Shown here: piece after piece, positions 37,678-46,601 of the stretch
How positions within the stretch are numbered: position 1 is the stretch's first letter
How the letters are laid out: every line of letters begins with the position of its first letter
Assembly (NCBI RefSeq): GCF_016757215.1
Contig: NZ_JAESIY010000003.1
Coordinates: forward strand, 372,001 to 436,000
Length of the DNA: 64,000 nt
Source: Fulvivirga sediminis
GTDB taxonomy: Bacteria; Bacteroidota; Bacteroidia; Cytophagales; Cyclobacteriaceae
Direction of reading: 5' to 3'
Translations under genes and position numbers: made by a program
Notes under the pieces: generated by a model
The model's database searches: none
What the model was told of the DNA's origin: nothing
Seen by the model: only the letters and a program-made list of their open reading frames with translations

Positions 37678-38321
37678 CAAGGGGCCAGTCTGTTTACCTC
37701 CCAGTTGTCGCCTTTTTTGACATACAAAATTCTATCATGAAGCCTGCTGGGTCTGCCTTGCCAGAACTCTATTAAAAATGGCTCTACTAGGTAGCCTCCC
37801 CATTGCTTGGGTTTGGGCAGTACTTCATCATCTTTGTGCTTTTCGGCAATTTTCTTCTGTCTTTCTTCTAATACCTCACGGTTGGCTATCACGGTGCTTT
37901 GAGGGGAAGTCCATGCGCCTATTTGGCTTCCTTTAGGTCGGCTTTGAAAATATTCCGTAGACTCTGCTTCGCTCAATTTAGTGGTCATACCTTGAATACG
38001 TACTTGCCTCTCTAGTTCTGGCCAGAAAAAATTAAGAGCCACCGCCGGGTTGCTAGCAAGCTCTTTACCCTTAGCGCTTTGGTAATTGGTATAAAAACTG
38101 AATCCTTTTTCTGATACCCCTTTAAGTAATATGATTCGGGAAGAAGGAAAGCCCTGCTCGCCAATGGTAGCCACATTCATGGCAGTTGCCTCTTTAATGT
38201 CGCATTCAATGGCTTCATTAAGCCACTTTTCAAACTGGTTGATAGGATTAGGTAGTAAATCCTGTTCATCTAATGCCTTTAGGGCATAATCTTTTCTTAT
38301 ATCAGCAATATTTTTATCCAT
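37677..38321 (-). CDS. pdxH: Pyridoxamine 5'-phosphate oxidase
   Basis: A 214-residue FMN enzyme that makes pyridoxal 5'-phosphate from pyridoxine or pyridoxamine phosphate. The segments FPSSRIILLKGVSEKGFSFY, NFFWPELERQVRIQG and SRPKGSQIGAW are typical, and the end RLHDRILYVKKGDNWEVNRLAP is the family C-terminus. Length is normal. It overlaps the GT2 gene by one base. Confidence 0.96.
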   Translation of the reverse strand: MDKNIADIRKDYALKALDEQDLLPNPINQFEKWLNEAIECDIKEATAMNVATIGEQGFPSSRIILLKGVSEKGFSFYTNYQSAKGKELASNPAVALNFFWPELERQVRIQGMTTKLSEAESTEYFQSRPKGSQIGAWTSPQSTVIANREVLEERQKKIAEKHKDDEVLPKPKQWGGYLVEPFLIEFWQGRPSRLHDRILYVKKGDNWEVNRLAP

Positions 38322-38409
38322 AACCTTAAATTTTAGCCCAAATTTAAAATCTTTGTTAATTTAAAGACTATCATATTTTAATAAATAACGGAAGTAACGT
38401 ATATTATAA

Positions 38410-38994
38410 ATGAAACTAAGTATAGAGTTGGCCTGTGAAAGCAGTCAGGAGTGGGTTGATACAGTAATGTCAGACTTTGATTCTTTTTTACAGGATCATG
38501 CTAATTGTGAACGGAAGGCTTCTGCTATGGCCATGAGCTTTGTGGCTAAGTATCCGGATCGACTGGAGATAATACCCGAATTGATAGAAACAGGCATAGA
38601 AGAGTTGGAGCATTTTCAGTCGGTTTATAATATCATGCAGGAGAGAGGCGTGGCATTGCCTCCGGAAATGGGACAAGATTTGTATGTAAAACAGCTGATA
38701 AATCATTGCCATACAGATGTGGAAAGAAGGTTTTTGGATAGACTACTCCTAGCTTCTATTATCGAATGTCGTGGTGCAGAGCGCTTTAGGCTGGTATATG
38801 AGGCGTTGCCCGTGGGAGATTTAAAAACATTTTATCATAATCTTTGGGCCTCAGAAGCGAAGCATGGTAATATTTTCGTAAAAATGGCCTTGATTTATTT
38901 TGATAAAGACCATACTTATAAGAGATTAGAAGAACTAAATACAGTTGAAGCAAAGGTCTTGCAGTCTTTACCACTAAAACCCGCTTTGCACTAA
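38410..38994 (+). CDS. miaE: tRNA-(ms2io6A)-hydroxylase
   Basis: A 194-residue helical-bundle di-iron enzyme. The metal ligands are expected in EELEHFQSVYNIM (E-x-x-H), IIECRGAERF and SEAKHGNIF. MiaE hydroxylates the modified A37 next to the anticodon of tRNAs that read codons starting with U. It is directly followed by yqgE with no gap (stop at 38994, ATG at 38995). Confidence 0.93.
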   Translation: MKLSIELACESSQEWVDTVMSDFDSFLQDHANCERKASAMAMSFVAKYPDRLEIIPELIETGIEELEHFQSVYNIMQERGVALPPEMGQDLYVKQLINHCHTDVERRFLDRLLLASIIECRGAERFRLVYEALPVGDLKTFYHNLWASEAKHGNIFVKMALIYFDKDHTYKRLEELNTVEAKVLQSLPLKPALH

Positions 38995-39570
38995 ATGGAA
39001 TATTTTAAGTATAAAAATAATTTTCAGCCGGAAAAAGGAAGTCTGCTGATCTCGGAGCCATTCCTGCCAGATCCTAATTTTGAGCGCACAGTAGTATTAC
39101 TTTGTGAACATAATGATGAAGGGTCTTTTGGGTTTGTTTTGAATAAGCCATCTACAGTTTTATTAGATGAAATCATTGAAGATGTGAATGACTTCAGCGA
39201 AAAGGTTTATATTGGCGGGCCGGTACAGCAGGACACGCTACATTTTGTACATAGAGAAGAAAATATAGAAGGTGGAGTGCCCATAGCTGAGGGCCTTTAC
39301 TGGGGTGGTAATTTTGAGCAACTGCTCACTATGATTAACACCAAGCAAGTGTCGGGTAATGATTTTCGTTTTTTTGTAGGTTATTCTGGTTGGTCAGAAG
39401 GTCAGTTAAAAAACGAGTTAGATGCTGATTCTTGGATTGTGGCTAATTATGCTAATGAACAATTGGTATTTAATACCCCCGAAGAAGAGTTGTGGAAAGT
39501 GGTGCTTAAAGAGTTGGGTGGCAGGTTTAATGTCTACTCAAATTATCCCACAGACCCACGCTTAAATTGA
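38995..39570 (+). CDS. YqgE/AlgH family protein
   Basis: A 191-residue cytoplasmic protein. The segments KGSLLISEPFLPDPNFERTVV, GSFGFVLNKPS and YIGGPVQQDTLHFVH are the conserved pattern of the YqgE/AlgH family; length is normal. The biochemical function is unknown. It abuts miaE. Confidence 0.93.
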   Translation: MEYFKYKNNFQPEKGSLLISEPFLPDPNFERTVVLLCEHNDEGSFGFVLNKPSTVLLDEIIEDVNDFSEKVYIGGPVQQDTLHFVHREENIEGGVPIAEGLYWGGNFEQLLTMINTKQVSGNDFRFFVGYSGWSEGQLKNELDADSWIVANYANEQLVFNTPEEELWKVVLKELGGRFNVYSNYPTDPRLN

Positions 39571-39616
39571 ATGATTTTGTTATTTTTACGGTTATACAGT
39601 TCGAAAACTGCAAAAC

Positions 39617-41623
39617 ATGGATAAAGAGAAGGACATCAAGGAAGTAGATAATACTACTAACACTGATCAGGAGCAAAACGAAAACAATGACGTTAGCACT
39701 GAGCAGGAACAAGCCGGACAATCAGAGCCGGAAACTGAAAATAGTGTTTCTGACGAAGTCAATTCGGATAGCACTGAAACATCTGACATAGAGCCTACAG
39801 AAAAAACTGAAGCTACAGACCAGGCAAAAACAAAGCAGGGTGAGCAGCTTAACTCTGAGGAAGATCTTGCTGAAAAGGATCATGACGATGAACACGATGA
39901 TGATCATCATGATGAAGACTACAGTAACTATTCTAAAGAGGAGTTAGTAGAGCTCATTAAGGCATTAGCCAAAGGCGATAACTTGCAGAAAGCTGATAGG
40001 GTAGCCAAAGAAATAAAACCTTTATATGATGAGATAAGAAATCATGAGAGGCAACAGGCACTGGAGAAGTTTGTGGCAGATGGGGCAGAAGAGTCTGACT
40101 TTGATTATAAACCTACAGAACTTGATAATCGCTTTGATGCTAATTATAAGCTGATACGAGATAGGAGACAGCAAGATCTCAAATCGCGTGAGCAGCAAAA
40201 AGAAACTAACCTTAAGAGAAAACAAGATATTTTAGAAAAACTCCGTGAGTTTGTAGACTCAGAGGAGACTAATATCAGTTTTGAGGCTTTTAAGGAACTT
40301 CAGAATGAGTGGAAAGATATAGGGACCGTTCCTGGTGCTTATGCTAAAACCCTTTGGGCTAATTATAATGCTCTCATTGATAGATTTTACGATAATAGAA
40401 GCATCTATTTTGAGCTTAAGGAGCTTGATAGAAGAAAAAATCTAGACTCTAAAATTGAGCTTTGCGAGCGCGCCGAGAAGTTGATAGAGTTTGAGAATCT
40501 TAAAGATGCTATTAAAGAGCTCAACGAACTTCATCATGAGTTTAAACATATAGGTCCTGTACCTAAAGATGAGCAGGAAGCACTTTGGCAAAGATTTAAA
40601 GGAGCTTCTGATGCTATATATGCTAGAAGAAAAGAATTTGTAGATCAGCTAAAGGTAGAGCTGGAGGAGAATCTTGTGGTGAAAGCTAAGCTTGCCGATG
40701 AGGTTCAGGAGTTTGTTGATTTTGATTCTGACAGGATCAAAGAATGGAATGCGAAAACTAAGGACATTCTTGAAATACAAAAAAGATGGGAAGCTACCGG
40801 AGGATTACCTCGTGCTAAGGCTAAAGAGGTAAACAAAAAATTCTGGGGAACTTTTAAAACCTTCTTTAATAATAAGAGTGCTTTCTTTAAGAGATTAGAT
40901 GCACAGAGAGAAGGTAATCTGGAGAAGAAAAAAGAGCTTATAGCCAAGGCTCAGGAACTAAAAGAAAGCAATGAGTGGCAAAAAGCCGCTGATCAGTTTA
41001 AGCAATTGCAGCGCGATTGGAAAGAGATAGGTCCTGTTCCAGAAAAGTACAGAGAATCAGTATATAAAGAGTTTAAAGAAGCTGCAGATCACTTTTTTGA
41101 AAGAAAAAGGTCTAACAATAGTGAGTTAGAGAAGGATTATGAGGATAATCTGAAGAAAAAAGAAGAGATCTGTGATAAGATAGAGGCTTTGGCTAATGGA
41201 GAAACAGAGGATCTGGATACACTCAGAGGATTGCAAGATCAATACATGGAGATAGGTTTTGTGCCTCGTAAAAGTATTACCAAAATCAAAAACAGGTATA
41301 CTGAAGTGGTAGATAAATACCTAAACAGTATTAAAGGTCTGTCTAAAGAAGAAAAAACGGAGATTAAACTCGAAAATCAAGTAAATAAACTTCTTAATAG
41401 TCCTAATGCAGATCAAAAGCTTTATAGAAAGGAGCAAACACTTCGAAAGCAAATAGGTAAGATAGAGAATGATATAGCTGTTTGGAAAAATAATTTGGAA
41501 TTCTTTGCGTCTTCAAAAACAGCAGATAAGCTGAAGGATGAATTTAATGCTAAGATTAAAGCGGCTACTGATGAGCTTAAAGTACTTAAAAAAGAGCTTA
41601 GAATGGTAAGAACCGCGAACTGA
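39617..41623 (+). CDS. DUF349 repeat protein with acidic, His/Asp-rich N-terminus
   Basis: A 668-residue, highly charged, mostly helical protein. Residues 1-110 are low complexity, rich in Glu, Asp, Gln and Thr, and include a His/Asp cluster (HDDEHDDDHHDED). From about 180 onward there are about five helical repeats with the DUF349 pattern (for example FKELQNEWKDIGTVPGAYAKT and KQLQRDWKEIGPVPEKYRE). DUF349 proteins are common in Bacteroidota; their role is unknown. The last 80 residues may form a coiled coil. Confidence 0.92.
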   Translation: MDKEKDIKEVDNTTNTDQEQNENNDVSTEQEQAGQSEPETENSVSDEVNSDSTETSDIEPTEKTEATDQAKTKQGEQLNSEEDLAEKDHDDEHDDDHHDEDYSNYSKEELVELIKALAKGDNLQKADRVAKEIKPLYDEIRNHERQQALEKFVADGAEESDFDYKPTELDNRFDANYKLIRDRRQQDLKSREQQKETNLKRKQDILEKLREFVDSEETNISFEAFKELQNEWKDIGTVPGAYAKTLWANYNALIDRFYDNRSIYFELKELDRRKNLDSKIELCERAEKLIEFENLKDAIKELNELHHEFKHIGPVPKDEQEALWQRFKGASDAIYARRKEFVDQLKVELEENLVVKAKLADEVQEFVDFDSDRIKEWNAKTKDILEIQKRWEATGGLPRAKAKEVNKKFWGTFKTFFNNKSAFFKRLDAQREGNLEKKKELIAKAQELKESNEWQKAADQFKQLQRDWKEIGPVPEKYRESVYKEFKEAADHFFERKRSNNSELEKDYEDNLKKKEEICDKIEALANGETEDLDTLRGLQDQYMEIGFVPRKSITKIKNRYTEVVDKYLNSIKGLSKEEKTEIKLENQVNKLLNSPNADQKLYRKEQTLRKQIGKIENDIAVWKNNLEFFASSKTADKLKDEFNAKIKAATDELKVLKKELRMVRTAN

Positions 41624-41655
41624 TAAAAAAAGCCATAAAATTTTCTCGTTAAGTA

Positions 41656-41686
41656 TTTGCAATTATAATTTGATGCATTACATTTG
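41656..41686 (+). promoter_or_regulatory. Promoter of the first tRNA-Thr gene
   Basis: TTTG (41656-41659), a 19-bp spacer and TACATTTG (41679-41686) match the Bacteroidota primary promoter consensus. The same layout precedes the second tRNA copy. Confidence 0.75.
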
Positions 41687-41750
41687 CACTCCATTAAATA
41701 AAAAGGCAGATCAAAAAGATGATTAAAGTCTTATAAAATGGAAGAGAGAG

Positions 41751-41824
41751 GCCTCCATAGCTCAGTTGGCCAGAGCAACTGACTTGTAATCAGTAGGTCG
41801 TTGGTTCGAATCCGACTGGGGGCT
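41751..41824 (+). tRNA. tRNA-Thr (TGT), copy 1
   Basis: A 74-nt cloverleaf: acceptor GCCTCCA/TGGGGGC, D arm GCTC/GAGC, anticodon stem ACTGA/TCAGT with loop CTTGTAA (anticodon TGT at 41785-41787), T arm GTTGG/CCGAC. It decodes ACA. The 3' CCA is not encoded here: the bases after the discriminator T are CAA. A terminator follows. A second copy lies at 45782. Confidence 0.97.
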
Positions 41825-41827
41825 CAA

Positions 41828-41865
41828 AAGCCACTTATAACGAAATGTTGTAAGTGGCTTTTTTT
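41828..41865 (+). terminator. Terminator of tRNA-Thr copy 1
   Basis: AAGCCACTTA (41828-41837) pairs with TAAGTGGCTT (41851-41860), with further internal pairs and a GAAAT loop, and a T-run. The hairpin is identical to that at 45859, including its loop. Confidence 0.93.
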
Positions 41866-41910
41866 ATTGCTTTTGAGGTGTATCTCTTCTTTGGCCCTAC
41901 TTATTTTTCA

Positions 41911-42504
41911 TTAGGCATGAAAGGCTTTCAGCTTTTGGATGTTCTCTTCTATGTGCTTTTGTTTGAGCGGCTCTAATGTTTTTTTACCATACTCGGTATA
42001 GTACTTATGGTTCTGGAGAAATTCGAGGTTGCGTGTGAGCCATTCTGCATCTGAAAGTTGTACGTTAAAAACGTTCGAAATTTCTTTTCTTAGAAGATGG
42101 TTACGTTCCCAGTAATCAGGCTGTGATAGGTGATAAAGGTCTGCATCACAAAGCACTTTTTCAAGTTTACTTTTAGGGCATGCTGTAAGGCTTGTTGCTC
42201 GAATACAGTGAGATATAGTATGTAAATTCCTATTATCAACAGAAATGTTTACTTTTAGAAATGCACGGGCTAACGAAGCGCTTAGGTCTTCATGATGATG
42301 AGGACCATTAATATAGCCTGTGTCATGAAACCATGCAGCCATTTTACAATTAACAAGCTCTTTTTCTGTTAAATTTTCATGCCTGCCTATAAGTTCGGTA
42401 GCCTGCACTACATAGCGCGTGTGATCCAAATTATGAAAGCTATAACTTTCAGATATGGATGTTTCTAATAAGCTAATCACATATTCTTCTACGGGTTCCA
42501 ACAT
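41911..42504 (-). CDS. HD domain-containing protein
   Basis: A 197-residue cytoplasmic protein with a metal-dependent phosphohydrolase (HD) fold. The pattern H in YSFHNLDHTRYVV, then WFHDTGYINGPHHHEDLSA and the later CDADLYHL supplies the H...HD...D ligands. The family often hydrolyses nucleotides; the substrate is unknown. It lies just inside the first tRNA-Thr copy. Confidence 0.85.
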   Translation of the reverse strand: MLEPVEEYVISLLETSISESYSFHNLDHTRYVVQATELIGRHENLTEKELVNCKMAAWFHDTGYINGPHHHEDLSASLARAFLKVNISVDNRNLHTISHCIRATSLTACPKSKLEKVLCDADLYHLSQPDYWERNHLLRKEISNVFNVQLSDAEWLTRNLEFLQNHKYYTEYGKKTLEPLKQKHIEENIQKLKAFHA

Positions 42505-42610
42505 GAGCTTTTCATTTAATTAGGATAAATGTAGGCCCCAATTCTGTAGAAAAATGGGAATGGTAGGGGAGTTGTGAATGATGTTGTAGCAGTAAGTAAC
42601 ATACTGTATC

Positions 42611-43867
42611 TTATAGGTTGAATGATATGGTGATGATGTGCTCATTTTCCTGACATTGGTATTTGATGTCATAATGAAGTATTTCGCAGATTTGCTTTAC
42701 CATAGCAAGCCCCAGTCCTGATGATTCTGAAGATGGATTGTCTTTTGCGAAGCGATCAAAAAGTTTATGTGGGTCTACGGTGAGCTTATGGCCTGAATTT
42801 TTGATTATGAGCTTGTTTTCATCTAAATAAATATGAATGTATCCTTTCAGAATATTATGCTTGATAGCATTGCTGATGAGGTTGTTAGTAAGAATTTGAA
42901 GCAGTGATTTGTTAACTGGGCGATTGTTTTTTTGATTGTTGAACAGCTGCTTCTTAATTAGTAAACCTTTGGCCTGAATAAAGTCTTCATAACTTTCTAA
43001 TGTTTCTAAAACAAGGCTTTCTAAGCTTGCATTTTCATATTGATTGAAGTTGCGGTTTTCGATTTTAGCTAATAGAAGCAGTGCCTTGTTAGTCTTAGAC
43101 ATCCGATTGATAGACGACTCTATTCTTTCGAGGCTTAAAATTTGTTCTTTATCCGATACTTGCTGTAATAGCCAGTCTATATTAGATTTAATGATTGCTA
43201 AAGGAGTTTGAAATTCATGGCTGGCGTTTTCAGTAAATTCTTTTAATCCTTCATAGTCGTTTCTTATTCTTTCGGTCATGGTAAAAATGGCTTGATTCAA
43301 TTCAGTGAATTCCTGAACATCAGTAGTTACGGGTGTTAGTTGGGCTGGAGTACGAATCTGAAATTCTTTAAGCTGATTCAAAATGGCATAAAAGGGTTTC
43401 CATAATCTTTTTGAGAGCGCATTATTAATTAACAAAAGGCCTATGAGTAGTAGAATGAAAAGTAGGGTCATAGATGAAGCTATGCCTAGTAGAATGTCTT
43501 TGGATTGAATGAGTGATTCTCTGAGAGTAAGTTTGTATATCTTACTATTAATTTTTTTGTAAGTTGTTAGTTGTAGGTAGGGAATACGTTCATCTTCACT
43601 GCTAGTAATCAGCGTGTCAGAGATTTCATCGGGCTTTATGGATTTTTGAATAGAATCCAGCTCGAACTCTATAGGGTTTAAAAGGTAAGATCCGTAATCT
43701 CCTTGCTCAATCTTTTCTGTGAATTCTTCTACCTCATAGCTTAAAACTTTTTGTATCTGATTTCTTATAATGCCACTAATCATGAAAAACAGTATAATGC
43801 CCCCAATAGTCATTAAAAGTGCTACTGACGATAAATAGTATCGATTAGTTTTAGATAGAAGTTTCAC
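42611..43867 (-). CDS. Two-component sensor histidine kinase
   Basis: A 418-residue inner-membrane kinase. Two membrane helices (about 12-33 and 126-150) bracket a periplasmic sensor of about 90 residues. The H-box has phospho-acceptor His217 (NASHEFQTPLAII). The ATPase domain shows the N-box (NNLISNAIKHN) and a G-box (SSGLGLAMVKQI); the region between them is short. It overlaps the response regulator gene by 4 bp. The signal is unknown. The neighbouring divergent PAP2 phosphatase gene is a plausible target. Confidence 0.93.
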   Translation of the reverse strand: MKLLSKTNRYYLSSVALLMTIGGIILFFMISGIIRNQIQKVLSYEVEEFTEKIEQGDYGSYLLNPIEFELDSIQKSIKPDEISDTLITSSEDERIPYLQLTTYKKINSKIYKLTLRESLIQSKDILLGIASSMTLLFILLLIGLLLINNALSKRLWKPFYAILNQLKEFQIRTPAQLTPVTTDVQEFTELNQAIFTMTERIRNDYEGLKEFTENASHEFQTPLAIIKSNIDWLLQQVSDKEQILSLERIESSINRMSKTNKALLLLAKIENRNFNQYENASLESLVLETLESYEDFIQAKGLLIKKQLFNNQKNNRPVNKSLLQILTNNLISNAIKHNILKGYIHIYLDENKLIIKNSGHKLTVDPHKLFDRFAKDNPSSESSGLGLAMVKQICEILHYDIKYQCQENEHIITISFNL

Positions 43868-44541
43868 TGATCAAGAAATTTATAGCCTACTCCATATACT
43901 GCATGAAAGTAATTGAAGGAGCTTTTACTATTGATTTTTTTGCGTACATTTTTTATTTGAGAATATATGAAATCATAAGAATCCGCTACATCCATATGAT
44001 CTCCCCATAGATGCTCTGCAATAGAGCCTTTAGATAGTACACGTTTGGGGTTTTGTATGAAGAATAAGAGTATCTCATATTCCTTTTTGGTAAGGGGTAC
44101 CATGGTATCATTTACGGTAACACTTTTGGCGTCAGGATCAATGACTATGTCTTTCAGTTTGATAAGTCTTTCGCCCGAAAAATTCAGCCTTCTGTGTAGC
44201 GACTTTATTCGGGTGTTCAGTTCATGTAAGTGAAATGGTTTGGTTAGATAATCATCAGCGCCTAGTTCAAGGCCTTTAATCTTGTCATCAACAGAGTTTT
44301 TGGCTGATATAATGATAATGCCTCCGTTATGCTCATGTCTTTTGTAGGAATCTACTACATCCAGACCGCTACCATGAGGTAAAGTAATATCAACCAAAAT
44401 GCAGTCGTATTCATAAACTCCTATTTTTTCAATCGCCATATTATAGTCTGTTGCTATTTCACAGAGATATCCTTCTTCTTTTAAGTAGTGGGAGATGGTT
44501 TCAACTAACGAAATTTCATCTTCTACCAGTAGTATTTTCAT
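43864..44541 (-). CDS. OmpR-family response regulator
   Basis: A 225-residue protein: receiver with acidic cluster (VEDE), phospho-acceptor Asp51 (LVDITLP), Ser instead of Thr in the switch strand (IIISAKNS) and Lys101 (YLTKPF); then a winged helix (about 130-225). It pairs with the overlapping kinase gene. It is divergent from the PAP2 gene across 151 bp. Confidence 0.94.
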   Translation of the reverse strand: MKILLVEDEISLVETISHYLKEEGYLCEIATDYNMAIEKIGVYEYDCILVDITLPHGSGLDVVDSYKRHEHNGGIIIISAKNSVDDKIKGLELGADDYLTKPFHLHELNTRIKSLHRRLNFSGERLIKLKDIVIDPDAKSVTVNDTMVPLTKKEYEILLFFIQNPKRVLSKGSIAEHLWGDHMDVADSYDFIYSQIKNVRKKINSKSSFNYFHAVYGVGYKFLDQ

Positions 44542-44692
44542 AGTTGACTTATTTTAATCTTTAGCAAATTAAGGCTGTAATGTTGTAGATATTCTGGAAT
44601 AGGAAAAGTCAAAATCCTAATTTTCTCCAAAATTCATCCCACTTCTCTACAAAAAGACAATATAGCTTCGCTTTGAATAATTTAATGAAAAG

Positions 44693-45478
44693 ATGAGCAA
44701 AGTGAGAATTAATGTTCTGTTATTATTGATGTTTGGATGGTGGAGTAGTGTCAGTGCACAGAACTCAATGCTGCATACTCGTTATGAGGCAGATAGCGCC
44801 ATGCTATTGAGAAACGTGGAGTTGAAGAGGTTTAATACTTCGTTAAAAACTTCGGCTGTATTGGTAGGAGCTGGATTTTTAGCACTTACTAATAACAATT
44901 TTCTTAGCAGTGTACATATTGCTGAAGAGCGGAATGAAAATATGCCCAATTTCCGTGTTCATGTTGATGATTATTTACAGTATGCTCCTGCTGCGGTAGT
45001 GTATGGATTAAATCTTGCCGGAGTTAAGGGTAAGAATAATTTTGGAGATAGAACAGCCATTCTTTTGAAATCAGAATTGATTATGATGGCCATAGTATTT
45101 CCGTCTAAAGAGCTTACTCACCATCAGCGGCCGGATGGCTCTAATCACCAGTCTTTCCCTTCAGGGCATACAGCGCAGGCATTTGCCGCTGCTACCTTTT
45201 TGCATAAAGAGTATGGGCATCTGAGTCCATTGTATAGTATTGTAGCATATGCTTCTGCTACGGCTGTGGGTGCTTTAAGGGTGATGAATAATAAACATTA
45301 TACCTCTGATGTGTTAGTGGGAGCAGGAGTAGGGATATTGGCTACAAATCTTGCATACCTAACGCATCAATACAGGTGGAGTGGAAGAAGGAAAAGCAAA
45401 AGCAAAAGCACTCTTTCTGTTATGCCTGTTTATAAAAATAAAAGCTTAGGTGTAAATATGAGCCTTAAATTGAATTAA
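44693..45478 (+). CDS. PAP2-family phosphatase
   Basis: A 261-residue membrane protein with a signal-like start ending VSAQNSM. The acid-phosphatase motifs are KELTHHQRPDG, SFPSGHTAQAF and RVMNNKHYTSDVLVG. The family acts on lipid phosphates such as undecaprenyl pyrophosphate or phosphatidic acid at the membrane surface. It is divergent from the two-component genes, which may regulate it. A promoter-like TAGCTTCG lies at 44663-44670, 22 bp before the ATG. Confidence 0.9.
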   Translation: MSKVRINVLLLLMFGWWSSVSAQNSMLHTRYEADSAMLLRNVELKRFNTSLKTSAVLVGAGFLALTNNNFLSSVHIAEERNENMPNFRVHVDDYLQYAPAAVVYGLNLAGVKGKNNFGDRTAILLKSELIMMAIVFPSKELTHHQRPDGSNHQSFPSGHTAQAFAAATFLHKEYGHLSPLYSIVAYASATAVGALRVMNNKHYTSDVLVGAGVGILATNLAYLTHQYRWSGRRKSKSKSTLSVMPVYKNKSLGVNMSLKLN

Positions 45479-45781
45479 AAGCAGGATAACCATTTTTACT
45501 TTATTAGACGTTGGCGTCTATTTTATCTGCTAACCTTATCAAGAGCAAAAAAAATAATATTGGAAGTGAATAATTAGATAATAGCATCTGATGCTAGCGA
45601 AGTGAATTAATTTGAGGTGTTTACTCTTATTAGGCGGTGCCGTTGAATGGCTTTGACGTAATGTTGGAAATTTATTGTAAGAAAAAGTTCTATAATCATT
45701 TGCATTTATAATCTGATGTACTAGATTTGCAGTCCATCAACGAAAAAAGAACTCTAAAGGAGAGCTATTCGAATGGAAAAG
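45479..45781. other. Intergenic region with palindrome before tRNA-Thr copy 2
   Basis: This 303-bp stretch has no gene. It holds a small hairpin (TAGACG-TTGG-CGTCTA, 45505-45520, followed by TTTT) that may end the PAP2 transcript. A perfect 15-bp palindrome, TAGCATC-T-GATGCTA, lies at 45592-45606, and the tRNA promoter at 45699-45729. Confidence 0.5.
45699..45729 (+). promoter_or_regulatory. Promoter of the second tRNA-Thr gene
   Basis: TTTG (45699-45702), a 19-bp spacer and TAGATTTG (45722-45729) match the Bacteroidota consensus and mirror the first tRNA-Thr promoter. Confidence 0.75.
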
Positions 45782-45855
45782 GCCTCCATAGCTCAGTTGG
45801 CCAGAGCAACTGACTTGTAATCAGTAGGTCGTTGGTTCGAATCCGACTGGGGGCT
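45782..45855 (+). tRNA. tRNA-Thr (TGT), copy 2
   Basis: The 74-nt tRNA is identical to copy 1 at 41751. Here the next three bases are CCA (45856-45858), so the 3' end is gene-encoded, unlike copy 1. The following terminator is also the same as in copy 1. Confidence 0.97.
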
Positions 45856-45858
45856 CCA

Positions 45859-45896
45859 AAGCCACTTATAACGAAATGTTGTAAGTGGCTTTTTTT
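45859..45896 (+). terminator. Terminator of tRNA-Thr copy 2
   Basis: AAGCCACTTA (45859-45868) pairs with TAAGTGGCTT (45882-45891), then a T-run. The sequence is identical to the copy 1 terminator. Confidence 0.93.
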
Positions 45897-45991
45897 GTTT
45901 ATTAGGTTTGGAGATGAAGTTCCTATGCATAATTATAAGTCTCATTCCTTTTTTCTTTCTTAAATTGGTATCTTAAAATACCAACATAGAG

Positions 45992-46483
45992 ATGACCATA
46001 AGAAAGGTAAAGCCCACCGATAATCAAGCTTTAGCCAGTATGATTAAAGCAGTTTTTGTTGAGCACGACGCACCTAAGGTGGGTACTGTTTACTCTGACC
46101 CTACCACCAATCATTTATACGAGTTGTTTGATGAAGATAAGGCTGAATTGTGGGTGGCTGAAGAAGGGGGGAATGTGGTAGGGTGTTGCGGCATTTATCC
46201 TACATCAGGGTTGCCGGCTGGTTGTGTGGAGTTAGTCAAATTCTATTTAGCACCAAACGCAAGAGGTAAAGGAGTAGGTAGAGCTTTAATGGAGAAGAGC
46301 ATGGAATCTGCCCAGAATATGGGGTACAAGCAGGTTTACTTGGAGAGTCATCCTAAATTTGCAAAAGCAGTAGGCATGTATGAGAAGCTGGGCTTTGTTA
46401 TGCTTCCAGAGGCTATGGGGCAGTCTGGTCATTCTTCCTGCAATATCTGGATGCTAAAGACATTCGATGACTTAGAGGAGTAA
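45992..46483 (+). CDS. GNAT family N-acetyltransferase
   Basis: A 163-residue cytoplasmic acetyl-CoA-dependent transferase. The acetyl-CoA loop is LAPNARGKGVGRALMEKSM (motif A, R/Q-x-x-G-x-G/A), after VELVKFYL. The later segment QVYLESHPKFAKAVGMYEKLGF is motif B. The acceptor is unknown. A TTGGTAT/ATACCAA hairpin (45965-45984) lies 7 bp upstream of its ATG. Confidence 0.93.
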   Translation: MTIRKVKPTDNQALASMIKAVFVEHDAPKVGTVYSDPTTNHLYELFDEDKAELWVAEEGGNVVGCCGIYPTSGLPAGCVELVKFYLAPNARGKGVGRALMEKSMESAQNMGYKQVYLESHPKFAKAVGMYEKLGFVMLPEAMGQSGHSSCNIWMLKTFDDLEE

Positions 46484-46601
46484 AGGTCATTTCTTTTGTC
46501 ATTGAAAAGGCTTAGTATCTATTTTCCTTCCGATTTAAAATCAAAAAGATGTTTTTTTAGCAGGCAAACATTAAACTTGCAGGAAAGAAACTGAGAGTAG
46601 T

